From positions 1 through 56,849 of the forward strand of contig NZ_JADGHZ010000003.1 in assembly GCF_019683595.1 (NCBI RefSeq): a stretch of DNA of 56,849 nt, read 5' to 3'. The stretch is from Sphaerobacter sp. (lineage in GTDB: Bacteria; Chloroflexota; Chloroflexia; Thermomicrobiales; Thermomicrobiaceae). This document shows positions 11,462 through 18,963 of the stretch, piece after piece. Every line of letters begins with the position of its first letter. Positions within the stretch are counted from its first letter, which is position 1. Under the pieces are notes generated by a model. The model made no database searches. It saw only the letters and a program-made list of their open reading frames with translations, and was not told where the DNA came from. A program made the translations under genes and the position numbers.

Positions 11462-12457
11462 CTACTGTGGGCGTGGGGCGGGGATCTCCCACCGGTCGAC
11501 CACATCGAGTGCGCGCCCCAGCGCCTCGGCGATCTCCGGCGGCGGCGGGATCCCCTCGATCACGCCGAGCGGCTGCTGGTGCGACGCCCCGCTACCGTCG
11601 AGCGCCTGCAACCCGCCGTGCAGCTCGACCCGCCGCCAGCCATCGGTCACGGCATAGGCACCGACCACCCGGCCGTAGCCCCCGCTGACCCAGCGGAGAT
11701 TGACGCCGACGGCGTCGCCTTGGGCATCCGCCACCACCCGCAGCGGGTGCCGCCAGGTGGCGGCCACCTGCTCCCCTGCGGCAAGCAAGTCGCTGGCCGC
11801 CTCGGTGCGCGTCACCCGCCGGACTGCGTGGGGGCTGACCCCGGTGCGCTCGGCGTAGAGCCGCCGGACCCGGTCGCTGCGCCAGGCAACGACGGCCACC
11901 GCCAGCAGGCCCACGTGGATCGCGCCCGTGACCCCGCTCAGGACCGGCGTGTCCCGCGTGTAGATCTGCGACCAGTCACCGACGAGCCCACCGGCGAAGT
12001 CGAGGACGGGGTAGAAGACGAGCGAATTCACCAGGTCGATTGCGCCGAACATGAACAGCAGGTAGTTCACCGGCGGGGACAGCGGGCGCAGCACCACAAA
12101 CGCAATTGCCGCGACCCCCATCACCACACTCACCAGGTTCCCCGAGAGCGCGATCCAGAAGACGTCGGCCGGGGTGTAGAACCCCTGATGCTCGACATAA
12201 CCGAAGAAAAAGTAGTAACCGAAGCCCAGGATCTCGCCGCCGAACGCGCGGACGGCGACGGCGTGGCCGATCTCGTGGAGCAGAACGCTGATCGGCAGGA
12301 GGAGGAAGAAGGCGGCCTCGGCGAGGTGCTGGCGGTCGGCGCGGGTGAAGGTGGCGTCGAACAGGGTCGCGCGCTGGCGCACGGTCGTCACGAGCGTGCG
12401 GATCGAGATCAGCACCATGAAAAGGCTGAGGATGGCGAAGAGGTCGAGCGTCGGCAC
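11462..12457 (-). CDS. M50-like membrane zinc metalloprotease (HEIGH)
   Basis: A 331-residue integral membrane protein with HEIGH (His61, Glu62, His65) inside a hydrophobic segment (FLLLPISVLLHEIGHAVAVRAFGG), the zinc site of site-2-protease-like enzymes. Further membrane helices follow (FWIALSGNLVSVVMGVAAIAFVV; NYLLFMFGAIDLVNSLVFYP, whose Asp may be the third ligand). The last 130 residues are soluble and unassigned. The track ORF starts at 13003, but everything before 12457 is antisense to the methyltransferase. The GTG at 12457 has AGGGAG 9 nt upstream and immediately begins the first hydrophobic helix. Substrate unknown; regulated intramembrane proteolysis is the family theme. Confidence 0.75.
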   Translation of the reverse strand: MPTLDLFAILSLFMVLISIRTLVTTVRQRATLFDATFTRADRQHLAEAAFFLLLPISVLLHEIGHAVAVRAFGGEILGFGYYFFFGYVEHQGFYTPADVFWIALSGNLVSVVMGVAAIAFVVLRPLSPPVNYLLFMFGAIDLVNSLVFYPVLDFAGGLVGDWSQIYTRDTPVLSGVTGAIHVGLLAVAVVAWRSDRVRRLYAERTGVSPHAVRRVTRTEAASDLLAAGEQVAATWRHPLRVVADAQGDAVGVNLRWVSGGYGRVVGAYAVTDGWRRVELHGGLQALDGSGASHQQPLGVIEGIPPPPEIAEALGRALDVVDRWEIPAPRPQ

Positions 12458-12547
12458 GGGGAGACTCCCTGGCCTTTCCGTCCCGGCAATTGTAGCATCG
12501 GGGTGCACGGTCCGGCGGAGCGGCGCGAAGGGGGACGCGAGCGGACC

Positions 12548-13471
12548 ATGGGCGGCTTCCCGGTGGAGTACGTGGACACGATCGTCTACAGCGACAACCT
12601 GGCGGTGCTGCGCACGCTGCCGGATGGGTGTGTGCCGCTGATCTACATCGACCCGCCCTTCAACACGGGGAAGACTCGGTCGCTCACGCGCCTGCGCACC
12701 ACGCGGGACCCCGAAGGCGACCGCGTCGGCTTCCAGGGGCAGACGTACCGCACGCTGCGCCTCGGCACCACGCGCTTCGTCGACGTCTTCGACGACTACC
12801 TGGCCTTCCTTGAGCCCCGATTGGTGGAGGCGCGGCGCGTGCTGGCGCCCAATGGCACCCTCTACGTCCACCTCGACCCCCGCGAGGTCCACTATGTGAA
12901 GGTCCTGCTCGACGGCATCTTCGGCCGGGAGTGCTTCCTCAATGAAATCATCTGGGCCTACGACTTCGGCGGGCGCTCGACCCGCCGCTGGCCGGCCAAG
13001 CACGACAACATCCTGGTCTACGTCGCCTCTCCGCGCGACTACGTGTTCAACGTCGACGCGATCGACCGCATCCCCTACCTGGCGCCGGGGCTCGTCGGGC
13101 CGGAGAAGGCGGCCCGCGGCAAGTTGCCGACCGACACCTGGTGGGCGACGATCGTGCCGACCAAAGGGCGCGAGCGCACCGGCTACCCGACGCAGAAGCC
13201 GCTGACGATCCTGCGCCGGATCATTGCCGCCTCCTCCAATCCGGGCGATCTGGTGCTCGACTTCTTCGCCGGCAGCGGCACGACCGGCGTGGCGGCGCGG
13301 GAACTCGGCCGCCGGTTCCTGCTGGTGGACAACAACCCGGAGGCGCTCCAGGTCATGGCGCGGCGCTTCGCCGAGGAGGAGGGCGTGCGCTTCGTCGGGT
13401 TCGACCCGGTCGCGGGGGTGCCCACGACCCCGAGCGACCCGACAGTCGCGGACGAAGCCGCTGGAGAGTAG
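12548..13471 (+). CDS. Site-specific DNA adenine methyltransferase (beta class), orphan
   Basis: A 307-residue S-adenosylmethionine-dependent DNA methyltransferase. Catalytic motif IV is IYIDPPFNTGKT near residue 34, and SAM-binding motif I is VLDFFAGSGTTGVAARELGRRFLLVDNNPEA near residue 240. IV before I is the beta-class permutation (N6-adenine or N4-cytosine). YPTQKP, just before motif I, is typical. The true ATG at 12548 lies well inside a longer track ORF (11402..13471) whose first 382 codons are antisense to the protease. No restriction endonuclease or specificity gene is adjacent, so it looks like a solitary epigenetic or anti-restriction enzyme. The target-recognition region probably lies between DPPF and FAGSG. 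The recognition sequence cannot be read from the protein. Confidence 0.88.
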   Translation: MGGFPVEYVDTIVYSDNLAVLRTLPDGCVPLIYIDPPFNTGKTRSLTRLRTTRDPEGDRVGFQGQTYRTLRLGTTRFVDVFDDYLAFLEPRLVEARRVLAPNGTLYVHLDPREVHYVKVLLDGIFGRECFLNEIIWAYDFGGRSTRRWPAKHDNILVYVASPRDYVFNVDAIDRIPYLAPGLVGPEKAARGKLPTDTWWATIVPTKGRERTGYPTQKPLTILRRIIAASSNPGDLVLDFFAGSGTTGVAARELGRRFLLVDNNPEALQVMARRFAEEEGVRFVGFDPVAGVPTTPSDPTVADEAAGE

Positions 13472-13518
13472 GCCGACCGCGCGGCGTGCCCGGCGCGGTG
13501 GCGTTAGGAGGTGGATTC

Positions 13519-14340
13519 ATGGACCTTGTCGTCTTCCCGGGGGCCAACGGGCCGATGCGGGTGTTCGACCTCGAGCAGCCGCGCACCGCTGACATGCCGG
13601 TTTTACCCTCGCATCGCCCGGGCTACTCCTACTTCCTCTACCGGCGCCATGAGGACACCTACGCTCCGGAGGCCGGCCCGCGCAGCAGCGCCTCGGGCGT
13701 GATCGTGTGCATGGAGCACAGTGGGACGCACATCGACGCGATCTGTCACCAGGCGGAAAACCTGATGCTCGCCGGAGGGATCCCGGCGCGGGAGGTCCAG
13801 AACGCGAACGGCTTCTCCCAGTTGGGGATCGAGGAAGTGCCGCCCATCATCGGCCGCGGGGTCTTGCTTGACGTGCCGCGCGCGCTCGGCCTGGAGGAGC
13901 TGGAGCCGGGCTACGCCATCACCGTCGCCGATCTGGAGCGCTGCTGCACGACCCAGGGGGTCGAGATCCGCGCTGGAGACATCGTGCTGGTGCGGACCGG
14001 CAACGCGCGCTACTGGGGCGACCCGGAGCGCTACCTGGCGGGACCGGGCGTCGCCGGGAAGGGCTCGGCCTGGTTGGCGGAGCGCGGGGTACGTGCCGTC
14101 GGGGCGGACAACATGGCGTGGGACGTGATCGGCCTGGTGGACCCTGAGTACGGCTGCGCGCTGCCGGGGCACCTCCTCCTGCTGGTGCGCCATCGGATCC
14201 ACATCATCGAGAACCTGCAACTTGAGGCCCTGGCTGCCGCGGGCCACTACGAGTTCGGCTTCGTCTGCACCCCGCTCAAGTTCGTCGGCGCCACCGGCTC
14301 CCCCGTCAGCCCCGTAGCGCTGGTGCCGCTGGAGGGGTGA
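13519..14340 (+). CDS. Cyclase/kynurenine-formamidase-like metal hydrolase
   Basis: A 273-residue member of the 'putative cyclase' family (PF04199 type), metal-dependent amide or ester hydrolases that include bacterial KynB and isatin hydrolase. The signature HSGTHIDAICH (His67, His71, Asp73, His77 as likely metal ligands) is present, as is GDIVLVRTGNARYWG. The ATG at 13519 follows TAGGAGG, which decides the start. It begins 47 nt after the methyltransferase and may share its transcript, though the functions look unrelated. No other tryptophan-degradation gene is present, so the substrate is open. Confidence 0.8.
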   Translation: MDLVVFPGANGPMRVFDLEQPRTADMPVLPSHRPGYSYFLYRRHEDTYAPEAGPRSSASGVIVCMEHSGTHIDAICHQAENLMLAGGIPAREVQNANGFSQLGIEEVPPIIGRGVLLDVPRALGLEELEPGYAITVADLERCCTTQGVEIRAGDIVLVRTGNARYWGDPERYLAGPGVAGKGSAWLAERGVRAVGADNMAWDVIGLVDPEYGCALPGHLLLLVRHRIHIIENLQLEALAAAGHYEFGFVCTPLKFVGATGSPVSPVALVPLEG

Positions 14341-14361
14341 GATCGAGCGCGGCGCCGACAA

Positions 14362-14388
14362 GAGGACGGGTCTACGCTGCCCGTCCTC
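14362..14388 (+). terminator. Hairpin after the cyclase-family gene
   Basis: GAGGACGGG-TCTACGCTG-CCCGTCCTC, a 9-bp perfect stem 22 nt after the stop codon. No T-run follows, so efficiency is uncertain. Confidence 0.5.
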
Positions 14389-14419
14389 GGGCTGGGTGGT
14401 ATGACGATGTCAAGCCGGT

Positions 14420-14890
14420 GGCATGTGCCCGGGGGTGAACCCCCGGGCTAACAACGAAAGCCGGCTGAAGCCGGCTGGGACGCTGCCGAGCCCACACCGT
14501 GGCGATAGGGTGCTCGGATTCCGGCCCGTGCCCGGGGCTCAAGCCGCCGGGCTGACAAGACGAAGCCCACTGAAGGGGCTGGGGACGCCGCTCCTGGCGG
14601 GCTGCCGGAGCGGATACGCCTGTGCGTGGTCATCGTAGCCCCTTCAGTGGGCTTACCAACATATCAGCCCGGCGGCTTTAGCCCCGGGCACGTACCGGCC
14701 GGCGGGACACAACGTCGGGATGTGAACCCTGTCTCACCCCAGCCGGCTTCAGCCGGCTTTCCTTGTCAGCCCGGCGGCTTGAGCCCCGGGCACGCGCCGA
14801 CCGTGTAGACCCATTTAGTTCGTCAAACTCCATCACCCCTGGGCACGCGTCACGGCTCGGGATCCTCACACCACCCAGCCTGGACCTATG
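14420..14890. repeat. Block of dispersed palindromic repeats (GCCGGCTGAAGCCGGCT / GTGCCCGGGGC)
   Basis: At least four modules are packed head to head. GTGCCCGGGGGTGAACCCCCGGGC plus AAGCCGGCTGAAGCCGGCTGGG lies at 14430-14481. GTGCCCGGGGCTCAAGCCGCCGGGC plus AAGCCCACTGAAGGGGCTGGG follows at about 14530-14584. The complement of the latter (CCCCTTCAGTGGGCTT) is near 14640-14655, with CAGCCCGGCGGCTTTAGCCCCGGGCAC beyond. A last inverted unit (CCAGCCGGCTTCAGCCGGCTTTC...) ends near 14790. The right edge carries TTCGTCAAACTCCAT (14819-14833), the terminus seen in the TIR elements, then a GGATCC module. No coding function. Confidence 0.75.
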
Positions 14891-14894
14891 CCCC

Positions 14895-16175
14895 CTACGC
14901 CACCCAGAACCAGGTGCTGAACTGGATCAGCAGGGCGGCGAATTGGATGACCGAGAGCGCGAGCACGGCGCCGTAGAGGACGCGGTTGCGCAGCAGGAGC
15001 GCCAGCGCGATGAAGAAGGGGAAGAGCACGATCACGAAGCGCGGGATCGACATCAGCGGGTGGACTTCGGAAGGGCTCAGCATCGGCAGCACGAAGGCGA
15101 TCGCGGCGTACAGGCTGTAGGCCGGGCGGAGCTTGAGCAGCATGTACACACACAGGGGCAGGAAGAGCAGGGTGATGAATACGTCGTACGCCTGGCTCTC
15201 CGCGAACCGCCAGCGGACAAAGGATGACGTCAGTGTCTGCCAAGAGGGGTGGGCGTTGATCTGGCTGAGCCAGGAGAGGTCGAGCTTGTCGAAGGCCGTG
15301 CGCATCGTCTCCCAGGGCATGGCCTGATAGCGTGCCCACTCCGACTGCGCATGGATCGTTACCAGCGGGTCACCCCAGACCCGGTTCAGGTGCCAGAGGA
15401 ACACCAACGGCGCCGCACCGATGAGTGCCAGTTGTGCTCCGATCGGCCACCAGCGGCGCGGGTCCCAGCCGTGCTGCTTGACCAGCAGGAGAAGCAGCGG
15501 CACCAGCAGGAGCACCCCGGTGTTGCGCGTCACCGCGGCCAGTGCCCCAAGGAGTGCCGCCCGGCCCCAGCGCTCGGTGCGCCCGCAGTAGATCGCACTG
15601 GCGGTAAGCAGGAGGAAGAGCGACTCGGTGTAGACCGCCGAGAAGTAGAAGGCCGTGGGGAAGAGGGCCAGCAGCCAGATCGCGCGCCCCGCAACGCGGT
15701 CGCCGTAGTCGATCCGGATCAGCCGGTAGAGCACGATCAGCGCGGCGACGAAGGCGACGTTGGAAATGATCAGCCCGACGACGGGCGCGGTCCAGCCGGT
15801 AAGCACATAGCCCCAGCGGAGCAGGAGCGGATAGAGCGGCCAGAAGGCAGTGGTCGCAGGGTGGACGCCGTAGCCGCGCTCAGCGATGAGGGTGTACCAG
15901 AAGCCGTCCCAATTGCGCAGTGGCTCGAGGAACGTGTGCGCCAGGCCGGTCATCGGCTGGAGGTAGTAGCCGACCGCGGGGACGGGTGACAGCGCGTCCG
16001 CCCAGGTTGAGGCAATCCCCACGAAGGTGAGGACGAGGGCGAGATGCACCACCGAGGCTGCCAGAGGAACCCGCAGGTCGCTCTCACGCAGTATCGCCCA
16101 TCCGCGTCGCCGGGCACCCGTCGCGGTTCGTGACCGCCGTGCCGTCTGCGCCTGCCGGGGGTGGGTCAGCGTCAT
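14895..16175 (-). CDS. PIG-V-like membrane mannosyltransferase
   Basis: A 426-residue polytopic GT-C type glycosyltransferase. LRNWDGFWYTLIAERGY (the WDG motif of PIG-V/GT-C enzymes, with the luminal acidic residue), AFWPLYPLLLRWGYVL, LFPTAFYFSAVYTESLFLLLTASAIYCGRTERW and ALLGALAAVTRNTGVLLL match bacterial relatives of GPI mannosyltransferase II. About ten or more transmembrane helices are visible. They probably move a sugar from a polyprenyl-phosphate donor to a lipid or protein outside the membrane. The ATG at 16175 (MTLTHPRQ) has GAGGAG 10 nt upstream; the track's 100-residue extension lies in non-coding DNA. Single gene; acceptor unknown. Confidence 0.78.
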   Translation of the reverse strand: MTLTHPRQAQTARRSRTATGARRRGWAILRESDLRVPLAASVVHLALVLTFVGIASTWADALSPVPAVGYYLQPMTGLAHTFLEPLRNWDGFWYTLIAERGYGVHPATTAFWPLYPLLLRWGYVLTGWTAPVVGLIISNVAFVAALIVLYRLIRIDYGDRVAGRAIWLLALFPTAFYFSAVYTESLFLLLTASAIYCGRTERWGRAALLGALAAVTRNTGVLLLVPLLLLLVKQHGWDPRRWWPIGAQLALIGAAPLVFLWHLNRVWGDPLVTIHAQSEWARYQAMPWETMRTAFDKLDLSWLSQINAHPSWQTLTSSFVRWRFAESQAYDVFITLLFLPLCVYMLLKLRPAYSLYAAIAFVLPMLSPSEVHPLMSIPRFVIVLFPFFIALALLLRNRVLYGAVLALSVIQFAALLIQFSTWFWVA

Positions 16176-16462
16176 CAGTGGTGTACTCCTCCTCGCTGCG
16201 TCCTCTGCACCGATGCGGCGCGACCGCGCTGAGGCTGCCGCGCCGCCGACAAGGATACGCAAGGACGCTTGTCGAGCCACTGCAAGGGGCATGCCCTCCG
16301 CGTCACCCGCCTCCGCTCGATGCGGGGTGTATAATCCAGAGGAAGGTTGCCGGTCGTTTGCTTCGCCGGCTCGGCCGGCGGCCATCCTGACTGCCGCGCG
16401 ACGCGGCCGTGTCGTCGCGTGGCCTCGTGTGCAGTTCTGCATGCAAGAGAGCGATAGGTGCC
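16176..16462 (+). promoter_or_regulatory. Divergent intergenic region with a TATAAT -10 for the Cys-rich gene
   Basis: A perfect -10 hexamer TATAAT stands at 16328-16333 (GGGGTGTATAATCC), about 130 nt before the small gene at 16463. No good -35 is visible at 17 bp spacing, so the promoter is only likely. The leader contains GC-rich inverted sequence (GCCGGCTCGGCCGGCGGCC). Confidence 0.4.
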
Positions 16463-16711
16463 ATGGTCCGAGCACGGGAGAAGCGTCCCGCCTCGGAGCC
16501 GGTGCCGGTTACGGAGGACGTCTGCGAACTCCACTTCGGCTGCTCGATGCTCCGCCGCACGCGCCTGGTGCTCAAGGGCCGCTCCCGGCCGATGATGCGC
16601 TGCTCGCTCGGCTACGCGGTGCGGACCGAAGAGGATAAGCGCCGGTGTTTGGCTGTCGAAGGACCCAGCGAGTGCTGGCGCCTGACGGCGTCCAAGCGCC
16701 CGGCAGTCTGA
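16463..16711 (+). CDS. Small Cys-rich conserved-looking protein of unknown function
   Basis: An 82-residue product from the internal Met of the track ORF at 16409 (MVRAREKRPASEPVPVTEDVCELHFGCSM...). It carries five cysteines in the pattern VCELHFGCSM, MMRCSLGY, KRRCLAVEGPSECWR, suggesting a metal or Fe-S site or a compact disulfide fold. Synonymous positions are strongly G/C, as in the flanking real genes, which supports coding. AGAGAG precedes the ATG at 14-15 nt and AGGTG is nearer. Expressed probably from the TATAAT promoter upstream and ended by a strong hairpin. I do not recognise the family; a nucleic-acid-binding or redox role is only a guess. Confidence 0.6.
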   Translation: MVRAREKRPASEPVPVTEDVCELHFGCSMLRRTRLVLKGRSRPMMRCSLGYAVRTEEDKRRCLAVEGPSECWRLTASKRPAV

Positions 16712-16782
16712 TCGCCGGGCAACGGTGCACCAGAGCTGCTGGACCGTAACCGTGCGTCGACACCGCGCGGGAGAGAAACGTA

Positions 16783-16808
16783 CAGGCGGGCCACGGCCCG
16801 CCTGTTTC
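16783..16808. terminator. Bidirectional terminator hairpin
   Basis: CAGGCGGGCC-ACG-GCCCGCCTG followed by TTTCGCTT on the plus strand; AAACGTA on the other side gives TACGTTT on the minus strand. It lies between the convergent ends of the Cys-rich gene and the winged-helix gene. Confidence 0.75.
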
Positions 16809-16810
16809 GC

Positions 16811-17902
16811 TTATCCGGCGACTTCCCCGCCGACCACGACGGGCAACCCGAGAAACTCACCGTAGCGCTCGGCCGGCGCGCCGTCCCAGGCTTCAACCTC
16901 ATCTCTGGGCACGAAGGGGTTGAACGTCATCTCGACCGCGGTCTTCTTCACCTGTCGCCGCCAGGTGCCGACGACCTGCCCATCGGCGACGACGATCGGC
17001 AGGAACATCCCGTTCTGGCCGGGGGTAACTCCATCGACGTGCTCCTCCGCCAGCACGGCGCTGCGGTCCTTGTAGCCGAGCAGGTACTCGTCGAAGCCCG
17101 GGAGGAGGACGATGCCGGCCGGTTCATCCGCCACCTCGCGCGGGGTGTCGGCCGCCATCCAGTAGGTCGTGCCGTCCACCTCGATCGACGTCAGATCTCC
17201 CTGCACCGCTGCCAGCCCTTGCCGCGCGTCGGCGACGGTGAGGCCGGTCCACCAGGCGAAGTCGTAGACGGTCGCCGGCCCGTGGCTGGTGAAGTAGCGC
17301 CTGGCGAGGGTGGCCAGTGCCTCCTCGCGGGAGAGTTCTCGCGAGTACGGCACCCACTCGTCCAGTAGCACGAACGTCTGCGTCCGGCCGTCCAACGGCC
17401 CCGGGCAGAGCACGCCGGTATGCGCCAGGTACCAGAGGATATGGTAGCCGCGCTGCCCTTCCGTCCGGATCCCGGCGTCCTCCAGCACCTGGAGCATTGC
17501 CGCGCGCGAGAGGCGCCGCCCGCCCGCAAGCGCGGCGCGGAATTCATCCTCTGCGCGCTCCAGCGTCTTGTCGTCCAACTCGAGTTGCGCCAGCCGCCCG
17601 CGGTGTCGCGCGATCGCCCGCGACGCCGTCAGCATGAGCATCCAGCGCGCGTCCTCCGCCGGCACGAAGTGGAGCGTGCCGCGCATGGGCCAGGTGCGGA
17701 CGATTCGCCCTTCTTCCAGAGCCCGCTCGACATCGGCCAGCGTCGCCCCCTGTGTGCGCACGCCGATCGCCCAGAGCGCCTGCTGGTAGTCCTGTGCCTG
17801 CATCGCGCCGAGCCAGCGCACCACCTCGGCGGGGTCGGCGAATGCCGGTCCCGTGATGCGCTGAGTGTAGAGCCGGAGCCGGGCCAGAGTGGGGCTGGTC
17901 AT
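16811..17902 (-). CDS. Winged-helix DNA-binding protein of the AlkZ/YcaQ-like (HTH_42) family
   Basis: A 363-residue protein matching the family that includes bacterial AlkZ/AlkX DNA glycosylases. It shows the N-terminal MQAQDYQQALWAIGVRT region (with the Q-x-Q signature of this family), RTWPMRGTLHFVPAEDARWML, a middle winged-helix set, and the late LPGFDEYLLGYKDRS...GMFLPIVVADGQVVGTWRR segment. AlkZ enzymes unhook interstrand crosslinks or excise bulky alkyl bases, so a DNA-repair role is plausible. Many HTH_42 members remain uncharacterised. AAGGAG precedes the ATG by 7 nt. Downstream of yebC on the same strand, separated by about 100 bp. Confidence 0.78.
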   Translation of the reverse strand: MTSPTLARLRLYTQRITGPAFADPAEVVRWLGAMQAQDYQQALWAIGVRTQGATLADVERALEEGRIVRTWPMRGTLHFVPAEDARWMLMLTASRAIARHRGRLAQLELDDKTLERAEDEFRAALAGGRRLSRAAMLQVLEDAGIRTEGQRGYHILWYLAHTGVLCPGPLDGRTQTFVLLDEWVPYSRELSREEALATLARRYFTSHGPATVYDFAWWTGLTVADARQGLAAVQGDLTSIEVDGTTYWMAADTPREVADEPAGIVLLPGFDEYLLGYKDRSAVLAEEHVDGVTPGQNGMFLPIVVADGQVVGTWRRQVKKTAVEMTFNPFVPRDEVEAWDGAPAERYGEFLGLPVVVGGEVAG

Positions 17903-18001
17903 GGTGCGCTCCTTGCCTGCACGCGAGTCGATTCGCCTGGGTGTCGTCGTGGATGCGGAGATAGAGGTGGGCCCGCAGCAGGCCCGGAGCCCGGCGCCGC
18001 G

Positions 18002-18748
18002 CTACGCGGCGCCGGTGACCTCAGCGGGGAAGTTGGCGTTGGTGTAGACCGCCTGCACGTCGTCCAGGTCCTCAAGCGCCTCGAGGAGCTTCAGCGTCGC
18101 CTGCGCCTGGGAGCCCTCGACGTCGACCGACGCCTGCGGCACACGCTGAATCTCAGCCGCCTGGATGGTCAACCCGGCTTCCTTCAGCCGCTCGGTCACA
18201 TCCCCGAGTTCCGACGGGTCGGTGGTGATGATGATCTCACCGTTCTCCGTCTCGACGTCGGTAGCCCCGGCGTCGATCGCCAGCAGCGCGACCTCGTCCG
18301 GGTCGACCCCCTCTGCCGAGATCACGATCTGCCCCACCGTCTCGAACTGCCAGGCGACACAGCCGGTCTCGCCGAGCGTCCCGTTGTGGCGGGAGAACGC
18401 GTGCCGTACCTCCGACGCGGTGCGGTTGCGGTTGTCGGTCAGCGCCACGGCCAGCACGGCGACCCCGCCGGGGCCATACCCCTCATAGATGACCGTCTCG
18501 TAGTTCTCCGCGTCGGCGCCGGCCCCGCTCGCCTTGGCGATGGCGCGCTCGATCGTGTCGTTGGGCATCCCCTCGCGCTTCGCACGCTCCAGCGCCATCC
18601 GCAGGCGGAGGTTGGCCTCCGGATTCGGCCCCCCCTCACGCACCGCGACGTGGATCTCACGCGAGATCTTGCTGAAGATCGCACCCTTCTTGAAGTCGGC
18701 CGCCGCCTTTTGTCGCTTGATCTGTGCCCACTTTGAGTGGCCTGCCAT
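18002..18748 (-). CDS. yebC: YebC/PmpR-family regulatory protein
   Basis: A 248-residue cytoplasmic protein with the invariant start MAGHSKWAQIKRQKAAADFKKGAIFSKISREI, followed by GGPNPEANLRLRMALERAKREGMPNDTIERAIAKASG and YEGYGPGGVAVLAVALTDNRNRTASEVRHAFSRHNGTLGETGCVAWQFE. The family regulates transcription in some bacteria and relieves ribosome stalling at proline stretches in others. GAGGAG lies 9 nt upstream of ATG. ruvABC genes, common neighbours of yebC, are absent here. Confidence 0.96.
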   Translation of the reverse strand: MAGHSKWAQIKRQKAAADFKKGAIFSKISREIHVAVREGGPNPEANLRLRMALERAKREGMPNDTIERAIAKASGAGADAENYETVIYEGYGPGGVAVLAVALTDNRNRTASEVRHAFSRHNGTLGETGCVAWQFETVGQIVISAEGVDPDEVALLAIDAGATDVETENGEIIITTDPSELGDVTERLKEAGLTIQAAEIQRVPQASVDVEGSQAQATLKLLEALEDLDDVQAVYTNANFPAEVTGAA

Positions 18749-18963
18749 GAATCACACTCCTCACGCCGGTCATGCATGGAAGACACGTGGAAACGTCCCG
18801 GCCCGCGGCGCAGCGATGGCCAGTCACCGAGATCCTATAGCGCATGAGCGTGAGAAGATCTCAACTCGCACGCCGAGCCCGGACAGCGTTAAATTGTGGC
18901 ACACCACGCCCACCCCTGCCAAGGAAGGCCGGAGCACGGCGCGCCGGCAGGCCGTTCGCACCC

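Noticed and set aside
12458-13003. N-terminal extension of the HEIGH protease ORF
   Set aside because: Antisense to the methyltransferase; GTG at 12457 has a good ribosome site and begins the first membrane helix.
14448-14633. Small ORFs in the 14.4-14.9 kb repeat block
   Set aside because: They translate repeat sequence (PGGLSPGHAP-type peptides recur at unrelated repeat copies).
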